Source: Verrucomicrobiota bacterium
GTDB lineage: Bacteria > Auribacterota > JABMQX01 > JAFGEW01
Assembly (NCBI GenBank): GCA_016931415.1
Contig: JAFGEW010000028.1
Location: 1 to 54,343 of the forward strand
Direction: 5' to 3'
DNA: 54,343 bases
The position numbers and the translations under genes were made by a program. A model generated the notes under the pieces. It was not told where the DNA came from. It worked only from the letters and a program-made list of their open reading frames with translations, and searched no databases. Of the stretch, positions 17,998 to 29,228 are shown piece by piece. The first letter of the stretch is position 1. Each line of letters starts with the position of its first letter.

Positions 17998-18527
17998 GGT
18001 TCGCTGCGTTCCGGCCCTTGGGGGGCGGCCTTCTGCTGCTGCTCCAGGCGTTTGATCTCGTCGCGCAGTTGCGCCGCGCGTTCGTATTCCTCGTTCTCGA
18101 CAGCGCGCATGATCTCGCGGTTGAGCTCGGTAAGCCGCTTGGTCGTCGTGTCAATCATCGCGGCCGCCGACGGGCTCTTGCCGACGTGCTCGGTCTTCTT
18201 ATGCACGTCGCTCAGAATCGGCTCGAGCTCCTCGCGGAACGTCTCATAACAATGCGGGCATCCGAGCCGGCCCACCTTGCGGAACCGGCTGAAGCTCAGA
18301 CCGCAGAAATCGCACGTGAGCTCGGGCTCGCCCGCCTCCTTCTGGTGCGATTCGGTCAGCCCCTTGAGGATCTCGGCAACGCCGAAATGGGCGGCCACGC
18401 CGAGACCCTTCTCGCGAGCGCAGTGCTCGCAGAGGTTGAGCTTCTTCAGGTTGTTGTTGACGATCTCGGTGTAGTGGACCGTCGCCGGATTCTCTTTGCA
18501 GATGTCACACAGGTGCGGTTTTGCCAT
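17994..18527 (-). CDS. mcsA: McsA, activator of the McsB kinase
   Basis: The 177-residue protein has four CxxC zinc pairs (LCDICKENP, LCEHCAREKG, CDFCG, CPHC) in the first 100 residues, and a C-terminal UVR coiled-coil (LNREIMRAVENEEYERAAQL). This is the layout of McsA. It is required for McsB activity and interacts with ClpC in Bacillus. The ATG at 18527 has AGAGG upstream. It lies 77 bases after ilvE on the same strand and is the first gene of the mcsA-mcsB-clpC set. Confidence 0.9.
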   Translation of the reverse strand: MAKPHLCDICKENPATVHYTEIVNNNLKKLNLCEHCAREKGLGVAAHFGVAEILKGLTESHQKEAGEPELTCDFCGLSFSRFRKVGRLGCPHCYETFREELEPILSDVHKKTEHVGKSPSAAAMIDTTTKRLTELNREIMRAVENEEYERAAQLRDEIKRLEQQQKAAPQGPERSEP

Positions 18528-18604
18528 CGTCTGCCTCTATCCTGTCCCGGCCTCTTGCCCGTCCCGGTCTCTGGCCGGGCGTTATGCGGCCTCTGGGCCG
18601 CCTT

Positions 18605-19504
18605 CTACCGACACAGGCGTTCCTGGGCGCCCGTGGGCCGGACCTCCACACCATCCACATCGGTCAGTTTGTGGAATCCCTTGATGAGTTCGAGTGCGAT
18701 TGGGCCAGGGTCGCCGCTCCCAATGGTCCGACCGTCAACCTTGATAACGGGGATGACTTCGGCTGCGGTTCCCGTCAGGAAGCACTCGTCGGCGGTGTAC
18801 AGGTCGTGGCGCGTCAGCGCTGTCTCGACCACCTCGATCCCGCGCTCGCGCGCCAGGCCGATGACCGCGCCCCGCGTGATCCCTGCAAGGATGCCGCATT
18901 CCACCGACGGTGTTTTGAGCACGCCGCCCTTGACGATGAAGACGTTGTCGCCCGTGGCCTCGGCGACGAAGCCGTCGGCGTTGAGCATGAGCGCCTCCTC
19001 GTAGCCGGCGTTCAGCGCCTCGATTTTGGCGAGTACGTTGTTGAGGTAATTGAGCGATTTGATTCGCGGATTGACCGCTTCGGGCACGTTGCGCCGCGTG
19101 GCGATGGTGATGATCTCCATCCCGCGCTCGTAGAGCTCGGGCGCGTAGAGCATGATCGAGTCGACGATGATGATGACCTGCGGCTCGCTGCAGTTGTACG
19201 GGTTGAGCCCAAGTTTGCCCACGCCGCGTGTGACGATGAGACGGATGTAGCCGTCGGCCTTGCCGTGGGCGGCCACGGTTCGGACCACCGCGTCGATCAT
19301 CTCCGCCTTCGTCATCGGCATGGCGAGCACGATCGATTGCGCCGACTCGTAAAGCCGGTCGATGTGCTCGACGAGCTTGAAGACGCGGTTCCTGTAGAAC
19401 CGGATGCCCTCGAACACCCCGTCGCCGTAGAGCAGGCCGTGGTCGAGGACACTGATCCTGGCGTCCGGCCCGTCGCAGATCGTCCCGTTGATATAGACCT
19501 TCAT
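18605..19504 (-). CDS. ilvE: Branched-chain-amino-acid aminotransferase
   Basis: The 299-residue class IV PLP-dependent aminotransferase interconverts Leu, Ile and Val with their 2-oxo acids. The start MKVYINGTICDGPDARISV, the active-site region YGDGVFEGIRFYRNRVFK, the Lys in RIKSLNYLNNVLAK and the phosphate-binding TGTAAEVIPV site all fit. D-amino-acid aminotransferase and aminodeoxychorismate lyase share this fold, but the FEGIRFY start and length favour IlvE. A tandem palindromic repeat lies between this gene and lolD upstream. Confidence 0.88.
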   Translation of the reverse strand: MKVYINGTICDGPDARISVLDHGLLYGDGVFEGIRFYRNRVFKLVEHIDRLYESAQSIVLAMPMTKAEMIDAVVRTVAAHGKADGYIRLIVTRGVGKLGLNPYNCSEPQVIIIVDSIMLYAPELYERGMEIITIATRRNVPEAVNPRIKSLNYLNNVLAKIEALNAGYEEALMLNADGFVAEATGDNVFIVKGGVLKTPSVECGILAGITRGAVIGLARERGIEVVETALTRHDLYTADECFLTGTAAEVIPVIKVDGRTIGSGDPGPIALELIKGFHKLTDVDGVEVRPTGAQERLCR

Positions 19505-19615
19505 ATCACCTAGTCCTGGGTGTCGGCTCGCGCCCGGCCGGGCACGGCCGTGTGTGCTACCCGCGAAACTGCCTTCCCACTTATCACGTTACTCCACCGG
19601 CGCGAGCCAGTCAAG

Positions 19616-19698
19616 GGCCGCCAGGAGGCGGCTCCAAGGCCGCCAGGAGGCGGCTCCAAGGCCGCCAGGAGGCGGCTCCAAGGCCGCCAGGAGGCGGC

Positions 19699-19700
<2 letters not shown>
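19616..19700. repeat. Tandem 22-bp palindromic repeat (4 copies)
   Basis: Three full copies of a 22-bp unit (GGCCGCCAGGAGGCGGCTCC plus AA) at 19616-19637, 19638-19659 and 19660-19681 are followed by a fourth partial copy at 19682-19700, which runs into the lolD stop codon. Every unit holds a perfect 6-bp inverted repeat (GCCGCC/GGCGGC) around AGGA, so the mRNA would form four hairpins in a row just after lolD and before ilvE. Confidence 0.95.
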
Positions 19701-20406
<706 letters not shown>

Positions 20407-20454
20407 GGCTTGTCCTAGCACCTCGCGCCGGCGGGACGCCGGCGCGGCACTCAT

Positions 20455-22221
<1,767 letters not shown>

Positions 22222-22531
22222 CGATGTCTCCTCTCGCTCGAACAAAAAGACGGCGTGGTCGCGCAGCCTCGATCGCGCATGCCCCGCCGGTCGTGTCGCC
22301 CGTACTATGCTGATCCCTCAGCGGCCGTGTCAAGCCGAGAGGGTGCACGTCAGGATTGTGGGATGCGGTTGGCCTGTGGGGGCGGGGGCTTGTCGTTCCC
22401 AGAAGTCCTCGAAGAAGCCGAGAGAAGCCGAGAGGCCGCCTTGACCTTGGGGCAGTGGTGTGCCAAATAAACCGAATACATCGGCGGCGGAGATGAATCC
22501 GGCGGACAGGACCCGAAGGAGGCAGAGGATC
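22222..22531. other. Divergent promoter region of lolC and the 22532 gene
   Basis: These 310 bases separate two divergently transcribed genes and should hold both promoters. A short direct repeat (GAAGCCGAGA twice in tandem, about 22413-22432) is visible. No gene is supported; the frame at 22460-22531 in line with the downstream gene looks like leader sequence. Confidence 0.4.
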
Positions 22532-25500
22532 GTGAACCGCACCGTGTGCACTTGCGCGGCTTTTCTCGTCATATTCGCGTGCCCGCGGGGCGCGGGCCTG
22601 TGTCCGGGAGCCGAGCCGAGTGTCGGCTGGGACGGCCTCCGTATCGAGGTCAACGCCCACGGCAACTTGGGCCACATCTACGTCGAACCCCGTTCTGACG
22701 AGGACTCCGAGCTCCTACGCCGCGCCGAGGCGAGCGGCGCGCGGGCCAATATCTGGCGCGTGGCGCTCGTGCTCGTGCCGACGCTCGACGTGACGTGGAA
22801 GGACTTCGACGGCACCGAGCGCCATACAGTGGCCGTGCTGACACCCGAGCAGATGGACAACGCCCGTCGCAGCTTCGAGCGGCTCGCGCGTCGGGTTCAT
22901 GCGCTCAGCGGCGGCTGGCTCGCCTGGGAGACGCACCAGTTCGTCTTTCCCGAGTCCGTCGTCTACACGACGCCACCCGAGGAGAAGGGCTTCTTTTTCA
23001 TTCCGCCGCTCAAAGAGCAGATGGTCGCCGCTTTCCCCGGCTGGAAGCCGAGGGAGTTCGACAGCGTCATCTGTGTCTTCCCGCCGGGCGACATGCCGCT
23101 GGACGCCTTCGGCCGCTCCTGGGGCCAGCTCCACGGGCCGCTCGCGGCGGGCGACGCGATGATCGCCTATGTCGCGGAGCGCCTCGGGCCGGATGGCGAC
23201 ATGTCCGGCGTGATGGAGCACGAGTGGCTCCACCAGGCCGAGTCAGTGATGATGGACAACCTCGGTTATGTCGGACTGCCCAATCTGCACGACGCCGGTC
23301 TGAGCGGCTACCGTGGTGACGACGCTGGCTTGCCCGGATGGACGGCCTGGAACCGTGACCTGATGCGGCGTCTCTACCGTCCGGCGATGTGGGCCAAGGC
23401 CGACATGAACCGCAAGCTGTGGTCGCAGCCGGCACCGACGTTCGAGGGCGGATTCGTCGTGCAATGGCTTGTGCGTGGCCCGTTCTCGAACCGGAACGCG
23501 GACGGCATGCCGATGATCGACCACGGGCTTGACACCGATTTCCTCGACGCCGCTGGTGCAGCACCGGAGTCCAGTGTTCTCCCCGCGCCGACGGAGACGG
23601 CTGAGATCCCCATCAAGGACAACGCGCTTTGGCGCGCACTCGACAAGACGGCCGACGTCGAGCCGCTGCCCGACGATGCAAGCGATCAGCAGCGCAGCGA
23701 GCGCGCGGCGCAGGAAGGGATTGTCGACTTCGGGCGCGCGTTCGATCCGAACACGTGCGGTGTCGCCTACGCCCACGTCTACGTCAAAGCCGAGCGGACG
23801 GAGGAGGTCGTGCTCTGGCTTGGCAGCGACGACGGGGTGAAGGTCTACCTCAACGGCCTCCTCGTGCACCGCAACCGCATCGACCGCGGCGTGGTCAAAG
23901 ACCAGGACCGCGTACCTGTTCTGCTCAAGCGCGGCTGGAACCGGTTGCTCATCAAAGTCGATCAGGGCGAAGGCGGCTGGGGCTTCTCGGCGCGCTTCTC
24001 GACTACGGACGGCCAAGCTGTGGCCGGCCTCATGACGGCACTCGAGCTGCCCAATGGCGCCACGACCGAGCGGGGCGCACTCGTGCCCGTCGTCTGGAAC
24101 GGCCGCCTGTACGCCTGGAACGACGTCAAGGACGATCCCTGGGCGCTGCTCCCGAGGCTCGACGAACCGATGCTGCGTGCGATGACCGGTCTCGAGGGGA
24201 TCAGGCTCGACGTGCGCGAGGCCGTCATTCGCCTCGACACGGGCGGCTCGCCGCGCGTCGTCAGCCCCATGCTCGGGGCCATCGACGCGACGGACCGCCG
24301 GCTCAACAACCAGCTCACGTACGCGAACGAATCACTGGCGTGGATCCGCTACTATTCGCTGCTGCGCGACGCCCGCTTCGCCGGCGACCGGCGTGACTTG
24401 CTGCTTGTCCGCTGGGACCTCATCGACGCGTGGATGGACTGGCTCGAGACCCGGCCGGGCGCGCCGCCCAGGGCGATGCTCGCCGGCACGATCGCCGTGC
24501 AGCGCCAAGTCGCCTACGTCGTCTACACCGACCTCGGCGAGAGAGCGCCGTCGAGCGAGCTCGACCTCGTGCCCATGCGCAACGGCGGGCTCGTCGCCTC
24601 CGTGACGCTCGATCGGGCCGAATCGCTCACCGGCAAAACCATCGAGGGCCGTCTTTTCATCGAGAACACGAACGCCGAGCCGGCCACGCTTACATCCATC
24701 GCGGTAACGTGCGCCGCGCCCGGCATTGAGCCGATCCTCAAGTCGCCGATCACCGAGGCGGCGATTGCTCCCGGCGGCAACCTCAGCCAGATCGTGCCGC
24801 TGCTCCGCGTGGTCCCCAATGCCGGACCGGGGCCGAAGCTCGCTCGCGTCGTGCTCAAGCTCAGGACGGCGCACGGCTCGGAGACGCTTGAGACATGGGT
24901 CGCCGTGCATGTCGAGCGTCCGGTCGACGTCGAACTCCTCGTCGACGGGCCGAGCATCGTTCGGTCAGGCACGACGCGTCGTGCTGCGCTTGTGCTCACC
25001 AACAACGCCGCGCACCTTGGCGCGGCGACGTGGCGGGTGTCGGCGCCGGGCGTTACGGTCAAGCCTGCGTCGGGCAGAACCATGCTCAAGCCGCTGCCAC
25101 GGGTCACTACGCTGGACCTGACGCTCGCCTTCCGAGCGGTCAAGCGGACGGGCTCCACCGATGCCGAGCTTGTGCTCGACGTCGCCGAGCGCACGGTGCC
25201 CGACTCGCGCGCCACCAAGCGCCTCCACGTTGGCGGCAGGGCCACGCTCTTCCGGTTTGGCTTCGAGAAAGGCCTCGAGAACTGGAGGCCCGGCGCCGGC
25301 CTCTACACGATCGAGCACGTCCGCGGCCGCGGCATGCGCGGTAAGGGTCACGCGCTCATCAAGGACGGCGGTGGCTCGAAGTTCGGTCGTATCGTGATCT
25401 TCGGTCCCGACGAGGGCGAGGAACCGGACTGGGGCCTCTCGTACGGCAGCGACGAGTACCCGACGATCGAGTTCAAGGTGGCCCTCCAGAACACCGGCAA

Positions 25501-25789
25501 CGTGGGCCTCGTCATCCAGGCCGACGGCCGGTGGTTTGTCCTCATGCTGAGCGGCGTTTTCATCGAGAACTACGGCTCACGCACGGAGCTGGCGCGGTTC
25601 GACGTTGCGCCCAACGGCGAGACCCACGACGTGACCTTCAGTCTCGATGAGGCACTCGATGCCGCCCTCGGTCCCGGCAACCACGCCGTGCAGCAGATCT
25701 GGATCGGCGACACCAAATCGCATGCCTCCAACCAGTGGCGAGACGATGACGTCGGCACGATCATGATTGACGACTTCGTTGTGCGGTAG
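22532..25789 (+). CDS. Large secreted protein with HEWLH metalloprotease-like motif
   Basis: The 1085-residue protein starts at GTG 22532 (AAGGAGG ten bases upstream) with a signal peptide (NRTVCTCAAFLVIFACPRGA) and is probably exported. An HExxH-type zinc motif, HEWLH, lies at residues 230-234 in VMEHEWLHQAES. A beta-rich lectin/PA14-like domain follows at about 408-490 (LWLGSDDGVKVYLNGLLVH, GWNRLLIKVDQGEGGWGF), then Ig-like segments (about 690-900) and a C-terminal jelly-roll-like domain (about 905-1085, ending GTIMIDDFVVR). This suggests a zinc peptidase or carbohydrate-active surface protein. I do not recognise a named family. It stands alone, divergent from lolC. Confidence 0.7.
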   Translation: MNRTVCTCAAFLVIFACPRGAGLCPGAEPSVGWDGLRIEVNAHGNLGHIYVEPRSDEDSELLRRAEASGARANIWRVALVLVPTLDVTWKDFDGTERHTVAVLTPEQMDNARRSFERLARRVHALSGGWLAWETHQFVFPESVVYTTPPEEKGFFFIPPLKEQMVAAFPGWKPREFDSVICVFPPGDMPLDAFGRSWGQLHGPLAAGDAMIAYVAERLGPDGDMSGVMEHEWLHQAESVMMDNLGYVGLPNLHDAGLSGYRGDDAGLPGWTAWNRDLMRRLYRPAMWAKADMNRKLWSQPAPTFEGGFVVQWLVRGPFSNRNADGMPMIDHGLDTDFLDAAGAAPESSVLPAPTETAEIPIKDNALWRALDKTADVEPLPDDASDQQRSERAAQEGIVDFGRAFDPNTCGVAYAHVYVKAERTEEVVLWLGSDDGVKVYLNGLLVHRNRIDRGVVKDQDRVPVLLKRGWNRLLIKVDQGEGGWGFSARFSTTDGQAVAGLMTALELPNGATTERGALVPVVWNGRLYAWNDVKDDPWALLPRLDEPMLRAMTGLEGIRLDVREAVIRLDTGGSPRVVSPMLGAIDATDRRLNNQLTYANESLAWIRYYSLLRDARFAGDRRDLLLVRWDLIDAWMDWLETRPGAPPRAMLAGTIAVQRQVAYVVYTDLGERAPSSELDLVPMRNGGLVASVTLDRAESLTGKTIEGRLFIENTNAEPATLTSIAVTCAAPGIEPILKSPITEAAIAPGGNLSQIVPLLRVVPNAGPGPKLARVVLKLRTAHGSETLETWVAVHVERPVDVELLVDGPSIVRSGTTRRAALVLTNNAAHLGAATWRVSAPGVTVKPASGRTMLKPLPRVTTLDLTLAFRAVKRTGSTDAELVLDVAERTVPDSRATKRLHVGGRATLFRFGFEKGLENWRPGAGLYTIEHVRGRGMRGKGHALIKDGGGSKFGRIVIFGPDEGEEPDWGLSYGSDEYPTIEFKVALQNTGNVGLVIQADGRWFVLMLSGVFIENYGSRTELARFDVAPNGETHDVTFSLDEALDAALGPGNHAVQQIWIGDTKSHASNQWRDDDVGTIMIDDFVVR

Positions 25790-26269
25790 ATGCTCCTGAC
25801 CAGCGGAAAGGGCATGCGGACCCGCACTCCACTGTGACCGTGCGTGGAACGGCTGACTCCAGAGAGATCCGCCCGCCACAGCTCCTTTGGGGTCACGAAA
25901 GCGCTCATCTAGAAACAGCTGGTGGACAAAAGTGGCCTGTGGATAAGTGGTTGATAAGCCCTGCTCCAGGGAGGGTGTAGTTTGCGTAGGAGCATAAGTT
26001 CCTTGAGAGCAGGGTGCTATACGCTGCGGCTCAACCGCCGCCTCACCTGGACGGCCTGTGGATATTCTGTGGGTGTGGACACTTAAGGGGGCGACGCTGT
26101 AGGGCTTCAGGCATGCCGGAGGCCGGGCCGTGCCGGTGCGCTGATCGAAGGATCAGGAGCGTGTTTCGCTCGCGGCAGGGGAGGGGGACGATACGCTGAT
26201 GCAGAGGCCCTTCATCTGCTGAGAGCACCGCCCGCACTGGGGGGTGGAGGAGAAAGCGAGATTCGGTTG
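25790..26269. other. Intergenic region with DnaA-box-like sites
   Basis: No gene is supported here. A perfect TGTGGATAA (DnaA-box consensus) lies at 25939-25947 and a one-mismatch copy TGTGGATAT at 26057-26065. An 8-bp inverted repeat (CCCTGCTC at 25959-25966, GAGCAGGG at 26007-26014) lies between them. These are noted without a claim of function. Confidence 0.35.
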
Positions 26270-27130
26270 CGACTTCTTCTTGTGGCGAAGGCCGAGCAGG
26301 CTGAACGTGCCGACAGCAGGCACAGGTATGGTCGAGGGCTCTGGAATCGCGCCGCCCGAGACGCCAGACGCCATGCACTTGTCTACGCCGTCCTTGTAGA
26401 CCGCGGTCTACAGCAGGCCGTCGTCGGACGTCACCGGGCTCGCAAGGGCATCGTCGTCCACCGGCAGCGTACCGAGTAGGACTGGGCAGTCCTGAACGGC
26501 GAGGGAGCAGGCTCGGTAGCCTTGGCCGGCAGCGTGCTCATTGCCGAGGATGACGACCCCGTTCCCTGTCACGATCGGGTTGGCGCCTAACCGGTCGCCC
26601 CAGCTATGGGTCGCGCCGTCGGTCACGAAGACCCACTTGACCGAGGCATCCGCCGTGTTGACCGCGCAGATGGCCCCGGGTCATCTTTCCATCTGTTGGC
26701 CTGGAAATGGCGGGTCGAGTCGTCGTGGCCCAGACGGCCACGGCCTGCACCCGTGGCGCCCTGCTTCCGGAGTTGACCTCCCGCGTCGACCACGGTGTCA
26801 TGCAGTGGCGTGCTGTCAGTGCCGAAGCCGTAAGTGTGGATCCCCCCGCCGCGGCCGATGGCGGCGGCCAGGTAGACGTTGCCGTTGCCCGGGTCAATCG
26901 TGACGCCCATCCGGGACCACGGGATTGACTGCTGTCAGATCTCGTGGCCGGTGGTGTTGTTCCACGCCTTTACCGTGTCGTACTGGCCTGGGCCGATGGT
27001 AGCCAGATCGCTGCCGTTCATGTACGCCGCCGGGGAGCTGAATAACCGCCCCCACGTCGCCGGGGCCAGCCAGCCAGTTCAGGTTGAGATTCATGCCAGC
27101 GGGAGGCTCCGCCGGCGCGGTGTCCATTGG
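26270..27130 (-). pseudogene. Decayed PEP-CTERM beta-propeller-like protein
   Basis: Read on the minus strand, separate pieces join to one secreted-protein-like sequence: FSSPAAYMNGSDLATIG, YDTVKAWNNTTGHEI, a TGA stop, MGVTIDPGNGNVYLAAAIG, then a frame change, VKWVFVTDGATHSWGD, GNGVVILGNEHAAGQGY, a TAG stop after TSDDGLL, TAVYKDGVDKC and a C-terminal IPEPSTIPVPAVG-FSLLG-LRHKKK tail. The repeats resemble PQQ/YVTN-type beta-propeller blades. The tail is a PEP-CTERM-type sorting signal (PEPST, hydrophobic run, basic end). At least two in-frame stops and one frame shift show it is not functional, unless the sequence has errors. The N-terminal part before 27050 is unclear. Confidence 0.65.
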
Positions 27131-27263
27131 CTTCCGCGTGTCGTCGCGCAGCTTTCGTGTGACAGACCCAACACTGCCCTCTCAGCGTGCTTTTCGAGGG
27201 GTGTACGAGGCCAACCGGTCCGAGTAGGCTGCTCCGACTCTCTCGCGCGGGCTCAGTTCGCGG

Positions 27264-27518
27264 TTACTCATCATCCTTGTGTCGCGAGATGTCGTTATTG
27301 ATCATCATCACGCGCTTGACGTCGTTCGCTATCGAAAGCATGGCTTTCGAGACCTCGGACGCGAAGACGGAGAAGCCTTTCAGCAACTCCTTCATCTTAA
27401 GGAGCTTGCCGCGAAGGTAAAGAGCGTTCACGTCGAGCATGACCTTATTGGCGCGCGCTTCAAGCTCGCTGTACTTGCTGTAGAGGCCGAGTGCTCTGTC
27501 AAGCGTGGACCGTTCCAT
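27264..27518 (-). CDS. Small helical protein of unknown function
   Basis: An 84-residue protein starts at ATG 27518, nine bases after a clear AAGGGGG ribosome-binding site. The open frame extends upstream to 27719 but the site supports the short form. The sequence (MERSTLDRALGLYSKYSELE...FASEVSKAMLSIANDVKRVM) is almost all predicted helix with heptad-like spacing and ends with the charged DISRHKDDE. I recognise no family. The base composition is visibly lower in GC than that of the neighbours, so it may have been acquired. Its neighbours are the decayed PEP-CTERM gene and the small membrane protein at 28002. Confidence 0.6.
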   Translation of the reverse strand: MERSTLDRALGLYSKYSELEARANKVMLDVNALYLRGKLLKMKELLKGFSVFASEVSKAMLSIANDVKRVMMINNDISRHKDDE

Positions 27519-28001
27519 CCAAGTAATCCCCCTTAGAGCCTCAGATGTCGCATCAACCTTGCTGTCAGGGTTTCTCTTATCCGGGCTTCCCTTCCTGCCC
27601 TCATGTAGGGTATACAGCGAGTCCTGCGGTTTGTCAAGACGCCGCTTGCTGTATCCTTTCCTCTTGTCGGCCCTTCCCGTGCAACCAAGCTTGCCTCCGC
27701 TCGGGGGCTTCCTTTTCATCTCTCACCACCTTGGACGTTGTCGCTGTCCATACACTTCAACGGCGTTTTGACTCAGATTGCGCCCGTGAACCGGAGATAG
27801 GCCTTCTCATGAGATAGCGCAGACGGCCGACAGGGGACTCAGGGGGCGTTGATCTGGCTGATGCGCCACGCGGGTCTCGTGGGGTTGGCCGATGAAAACG
27901 AGGCGCTGGGCATGAGGACGGCGCGGCTCCTCGATCGTGAGGGACTTCAGTGGCACGAGGCCGGCGGCGCGGGCAAGGTCCTTGGGTTGGGGTGGGGCGG
28001 C
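27519..28001. other. Intergenic region, no supported gene
   Basis: This 483-base gap shows only short frames without domains. The part at 27519-27720 is open on the minus strand upstream of the small helical gene but reads as low-complexity basic sequence, and is treated as leader. A plus-strand frame at 27849-28046 lacks a good start and overlaps the next gene antisense. Confidence 0.35.
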
Positions 28002-28274
28002 CTATTCCGCTTTGGACAGGCCCTCGATCTCGTCTTCCTGCACTGAGCCGGTTTCATCTGATTTCGCCGGCTCCGGCCCGGGCTTGTCGGTATGCGAGAT
28101 TGTGATGACGCAGTAGAGGCCGAAAACGATGAGTGCCAGCGCCAGGATCGCCGGCACCACGGCCTTGTACCACCGCTCGATCGTGTGGGCGACGATGAAG
28201 CCCACCACCCCGAGTGCCACAATAACCCAGGCGAGCAGCGACTCGGTCGTGAGTTGCATCAGTGCTTCAGCCAT
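28002..28274 (-). CDS. Small two-helix membrane protein
   Basis: The 90-residue protein has a GGAGGAAAA site before the ATG and two membrane helices (ESLLAWVIVALGVVGFIVAH-like segment near residues 11-31 and VVPAILALALIVFGLYCVI near 39-57), followed by an acidic tail of about 33 residues (KSDETGSVQEDEIEGLSK). No family is recognised. It is next to another small membrane protein gene at 28373 on the same strand, with about 98 bases between, so they may be expressed together. Confidence 0.65.
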   Translation of the reverse strand: MAEALMQLTTESLLAWVIVALGVVGFIVAHTIERWYKAVVPAILALALIVFGLYCVITISHTDKPGPEPAKSDETGSVQEDEIEGLSKAE

Positions 28275-28372
28275 GACCTGTTTTCCTCCGATCTCGTAGT
28301 GCCCGACGCGCCAGTTGGGCAGATTCTAGCCCGCGGGGAGCGTCCACGCAAGGCGGACCCGCACGTCTGTGG

Positions 28373-28930
28373 TCAATCGGGGATGAAGCGCCAGCCCATC
28401 ACCTCGCCCCTGGAGGCGTCACTGTAGACGACGAACGCCTCGCTGCCCGCCTCAGAAACGCGGAAGCGCATGGTTGAGCGATCTCCGGCGTTTCGCTCGT
28501 CTTGGCACCAGCCCCGATCGGACATGAAGGTGACGAAGGCGTGAATCGGGCGGCCTTTCCGGACTGTGGCGCAGTCGAGGACGAAGCGTTGGCAGTCGTT
28601 GACCGGCGTGAAGGAGGCGAAGACAAGCAGCGTCAGGAGGACCCACCCGACGATGGGTAGCAGGCCAACGAACCACAAGCGCCGTCGGCTCAGCCCCCAA
28701 CAGAACACTGCCGCGACGAGAATCGCTGACAGGTCGAGCAGGATGACGGCGTGATACCACCTCATGAGAAAGGCCAGCGGTGTCGTTGTGACGTGGGTGC
28801 AGAGCACGCCGAACACGAGCAGGCCGAGAAGCACGGTGAGCGTCGCGTTGGCCAAGAGCGGAGGGAGCCACGGGCGCGTCGCGCGGACGCGGGTGTTGCT
28901 CGTTCTGGGCGCGTCAGCTTCGGCGGTCAT
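28373..28930 (-). CDS. Three-helix membrane protein of unknown function
   Basis: The 185-residue protein has a short basic N-terminus, about three membrane helices (LLANATLTVLLGLLVFGVL, VILLDLSAILVAAVFCWGL, FVGLLPIVGWVLLTLLVFA), then an extracytoplasmic domain of about 80 residues with three cysteines (NDCQRFVLDCATV, RGWCQDE) that may form disulfides. No family is recognised. There is no strong ribosome-binding site before the ATG at 28930. The upstream neighbour on the same strand is tRNA-Ser. Confidence 0.6.
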   Translation of the reverse strand: MTAEADAPRTSNTRVRATRPWLPPLLANATLTVLLGLLVFGVLCTHVTTTPLAFLMRWYHAVILLDLSAILVAAVFCWGLSRRRLWFVGLLPIVGWVLLTLLVFASFTPVNDCQRFVLDCATVRKGRPIHAFVTFMSDRGWCQDERNAGDRSTMRFRVSEAGSEAFVVYSDASRGEVMGWRFIPD

Positions 28931-29002
28931 TGGTCAGAACGCTCTTTCTGTCGGGCGACGTGGGGAAGCGGTATTGGAGATTCCGGAAGCGGGACGCAGA
29001 GA

Positions 29003-29089
29003 CGGAGAGGGTGGGATTCGAACCCACGGTGCCCTTTCGAGCACAACACCTTAGCAGGGTGCCACTTTCGGCCACTCAGTCACCTCTCC
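29003..29089 (-). tRNA. tRNA-Ser (anticodon GCU)
   Basis: The 87-base tRNA has a 7-bp acceptor stem (GGAGAGG with CCTCTCC), a discriminator G, an anticodon loop CTGCTAA giving GCU, a long serine-type variable arm (TTGTGCTCGAAAGGGCACC region), and the T arm GTGGGTTCGAATCCCAC. The terminal CCA is not encoded. Confidence 0.96.
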
Positions 29090-29228
29090 GCAGAGATGAA
29101 TGCGAGTCCTTCGTTTGATACCGCCCCGGCGCGGCAGTGTCAAGGGCAACGATGTCTCACGCAGAGGCGCGCTAGAGCGCGAGTGCGGGCCAAGGATGCA
29201 GAGACACGAGTTGCCTTCGCATACGACC

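Noticed and set aside
25939-26065. Chromosomal origin of replication
   Set aside because: Only one perfect and one imperfect box, no AT-rich unwinding element, and no dnaA or dnaN nearby.
27131-27230. Cytochrome c heme motif (CWVCH) on the minus strand
   Set aside because: It occurs in one frame of a region with broken frames and no other cytochrome feature; likely chance.
27849-28046. Plus-strand 65-residue open frame
   Set aside because: There is no ribosome-binding site and it overlaps the better supported minus-strand gene at 28002.
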